Virus record (IMG/VR): IMGVR_UViG_3300042350_000744
Span: 1-22,541 of that record
DNA length: 22,541 nucleotides
Reading direction: 5' to 3' (one strand)
Source: a virus
Under the pieces are notes generated by a model. It had not been told where the DNA came from. It did not search any database and worked only from the letters and a program-made list of their open reading frames with translations. The first letter of the stretch is position 1; each line of letters starts with the position of its first letter. Below, piece after piece: positions 22,075 through 22,541 of this stretch. A program made the translations under genes and the position numbers.

Positions 22075-22220
22075 TATCTTGTAGCTTTAAGGCTGTCAAG
22101 TTTCTGCTGAATAATAGCTAAACTGTCACACGCCTGTTTTTGTTCAGACGATAATTCCACGTTTGGTTGTTCGCATGATACTAATACGACAACTGCGATG
22201 ATTAAGGTTACTGCTTTCAT
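22074..22220 (-). CDS. Small lipoprotein (48 residues)
   Basis: This short gene has a lipoprotein signal. MKAVTLIIAVVVLVSC gives a charged start, a hydrophobic core and lipobox LVSC with acceptor Cys16. A short mature part of 33 residues follows (EQPNVELSSEQKQ, then SLAIIQQKLDSLKATR), with a helical, coiled-coil-like end. Coupling supports it: its ATG overlaps the upstream stop (ATGA at 22217-22220), and its TAA overlaps the TerS ATG by 1 nt. A lipoprotein just ahead of TerS could protect against superinfection or be a small spanin-like part, but nothing here proves either. An overlapping 65-codon frame on the same strand is less likely, since it would break the coupling. Confidence 0.7.
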   Translation of the reverse strand: MKAVTLIIAVVVLVSCEQPNVELSSEQKQACDSLAIIQQKLDSLKATR

Positions 22221-22432
22221 TTTTTCTTTTTGGTTTTAGGTTTTGATTCTTTTGGGAACAATAGTTGTGCCGCTTCCTGCTCCACTTCAAACAGGTCAGG
22301 AAACAAATCAACGAAATTGATATATTTCTCCTCAGGTACACGTGTTGAATCGAAGGTGATAGTTCCTACCCCTGCCTTAACTCGTGAGACGATTAGTCCT
22401 TCGTATTCCTTTTTAAGTCTAACTCTTTGCAT
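22217..22432 (-). CDS. Hypothetical small phage protein
   Basis: This 71-residue protein begins MQRVRLKKEYEGLIVSRVKAG, then VGTITFDSTRVPEEKYINFVDLFPDLFE, and ends with a Lys-rich tail (PKTKKKK). It resembles small phage proteins of unknown function whose N-terminal beta part has the form VRLKKEYEGLxVxR. Its start lies within the end of the upstream HTH-like gene (40-nt overlap). Its stop overlaps the lipoprotein start (ATGA). The basic tail could bind nucleic acid or be a flexible end. Confidence 0.6.
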   Translation of the reverse strand: MQRVRLKKEYEGLIVSRVKAGVGTITFDSTRVPEEKYINFVDLFPDLFEVEQEAAQLLFPKESKPKTKKKK

Positions 22433-22541
22433 ATTCCTAGTTTTAGATTGTCGATATACTCCCGTGCTGCCTTGGTGCTTATTTTGAAGTGTGACGCAAA
22501 GTCTCGAACGGTTCTGATACCCTTATCAACATACACTTCGG
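22393..22541 (-). CDS. Partial HTH-like protein (5' end beyond the window)
   Basis: Only the last 48 residues are present, in the minus-strand frame ending TAA at 22393-22395. It reads VYVDKGIRTVRDFASHFK, ISTKAAREYIDNLKLG and ends ELDLKRNTKD. The segment RTVRDFASHFKISTKAAREYI has the spacing of a helix-turn-helix. The stop overlaps the next gene by 40 nt, and the gene runs off the right edge, so its size and role are unknown. It could be a regulator or a DNA-binding replication protein. Confidence 0.55.
   Translation of the reverse strand, partial: EVYVDKGIRTVRDFASHFKISTKAAREYIDNLKLGICKELDLKRNTKD

Noticed and set aside
22144-22341. 65-codon minus-strand frame overlapping the lipoprotein and the 71-residue gene
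   Set aside because: Both overlapped genes are tightly coupled to neighbours; this frame is Arg/Asn/Ser-rich and has no coupled start or stop.
1-22541. tRNA genes, CRISPR arrays, insertion sequences, integrase or attachment sites
   Set aside because: None was recognised by eye; coding density is too high to leave room for most of them, although a small tRNA scan would be needed to be certain.

Overview
The window is a dense block of tailed-phage genes, either a free phage or a prophage fragment. It encodes packaging, head, tail and lysis functions, with almost no non-coding DNA. The host is probably a member of the Bacteroidota. The portal, connector, tail tube, tail-tip and small tail proteins all read like the versions seen in Flavobacterium/Bacteroides-type siphophages. 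Most start codons follow A/T-rich leaders and lack a canonical Shine-Dalgarno sequence. One intergenic site matches the Bacteroidota -7 promoter form TAnnTTTG. A tape measure and a tail tube gene point to a long, non-contractile tail. No integrase, repressor, tRNA or CRISPR is visible, so the lifestyle cannot be decided.

Layout. All but two genes run leftward (minus strand). The right block, read 22541 to 10619, holds a cut-off HTH-like gene, a small acidic/basic protein, a 48-residue lipoprotein, terminase small and large subunits, a distal-tail-like protein, a very large tail-tip/baseplate protein, a structural protein, the tape measure, a small tail/neck protein, and a cassette of three different glycosyltransferases with one small unknown gene. 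The two plus-strand genes (9354-10671) look like diverged copies of a tail-assembly-chaperone-like protein, and they converge on the glycosyltransferase cassette. The left block, read 9297 to 54, begins at a short divergent intergenic region with a candidate promoter. It carries a protease-Nudix-scaffold fusion, major capsid protein, tail tube, a small tail protein, portal, connector, a tail-completion/lectin-like fusion, two small proteins, a DEDDy exonuclease with a zinc ribbon, an unknown protein, a DUF3310-like protein, and a three-gene lysis unit (CHAP endolysin, holin, one-piece spanin).

How it fits together. Terminase and portal pump DNA into a head built from the HK97-fold capsid protein on the scaffold part of the protease fusion. 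The tape measure, tail tube, chaperones, completion protein and tip proteins build the tail. The lysis unit opens the cell. Neighbouring genes are mostly coupled by ATGA or TAATG overlaps. The gene order is unusual: portal lies downstream of capsid and tail tube, tip genes lie upstream of the tape measure, and the chaperones are on the opposite strand.

Most notable: (i) a complete Nudix hydrolase domain inside the capsid maturation protease/scaffold gene, bounded by two methionines exactly 402 nt apart with similar A-rich leaders; (ii) a tail-completion domain fused to a DUF1566/lectin-like domain; (iii) the three-glycosyltransferase cassette in the tail operon; (iv) the antiparallel chaperone pair. 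All functional calls come from reading motifs by eye; no database search was run.
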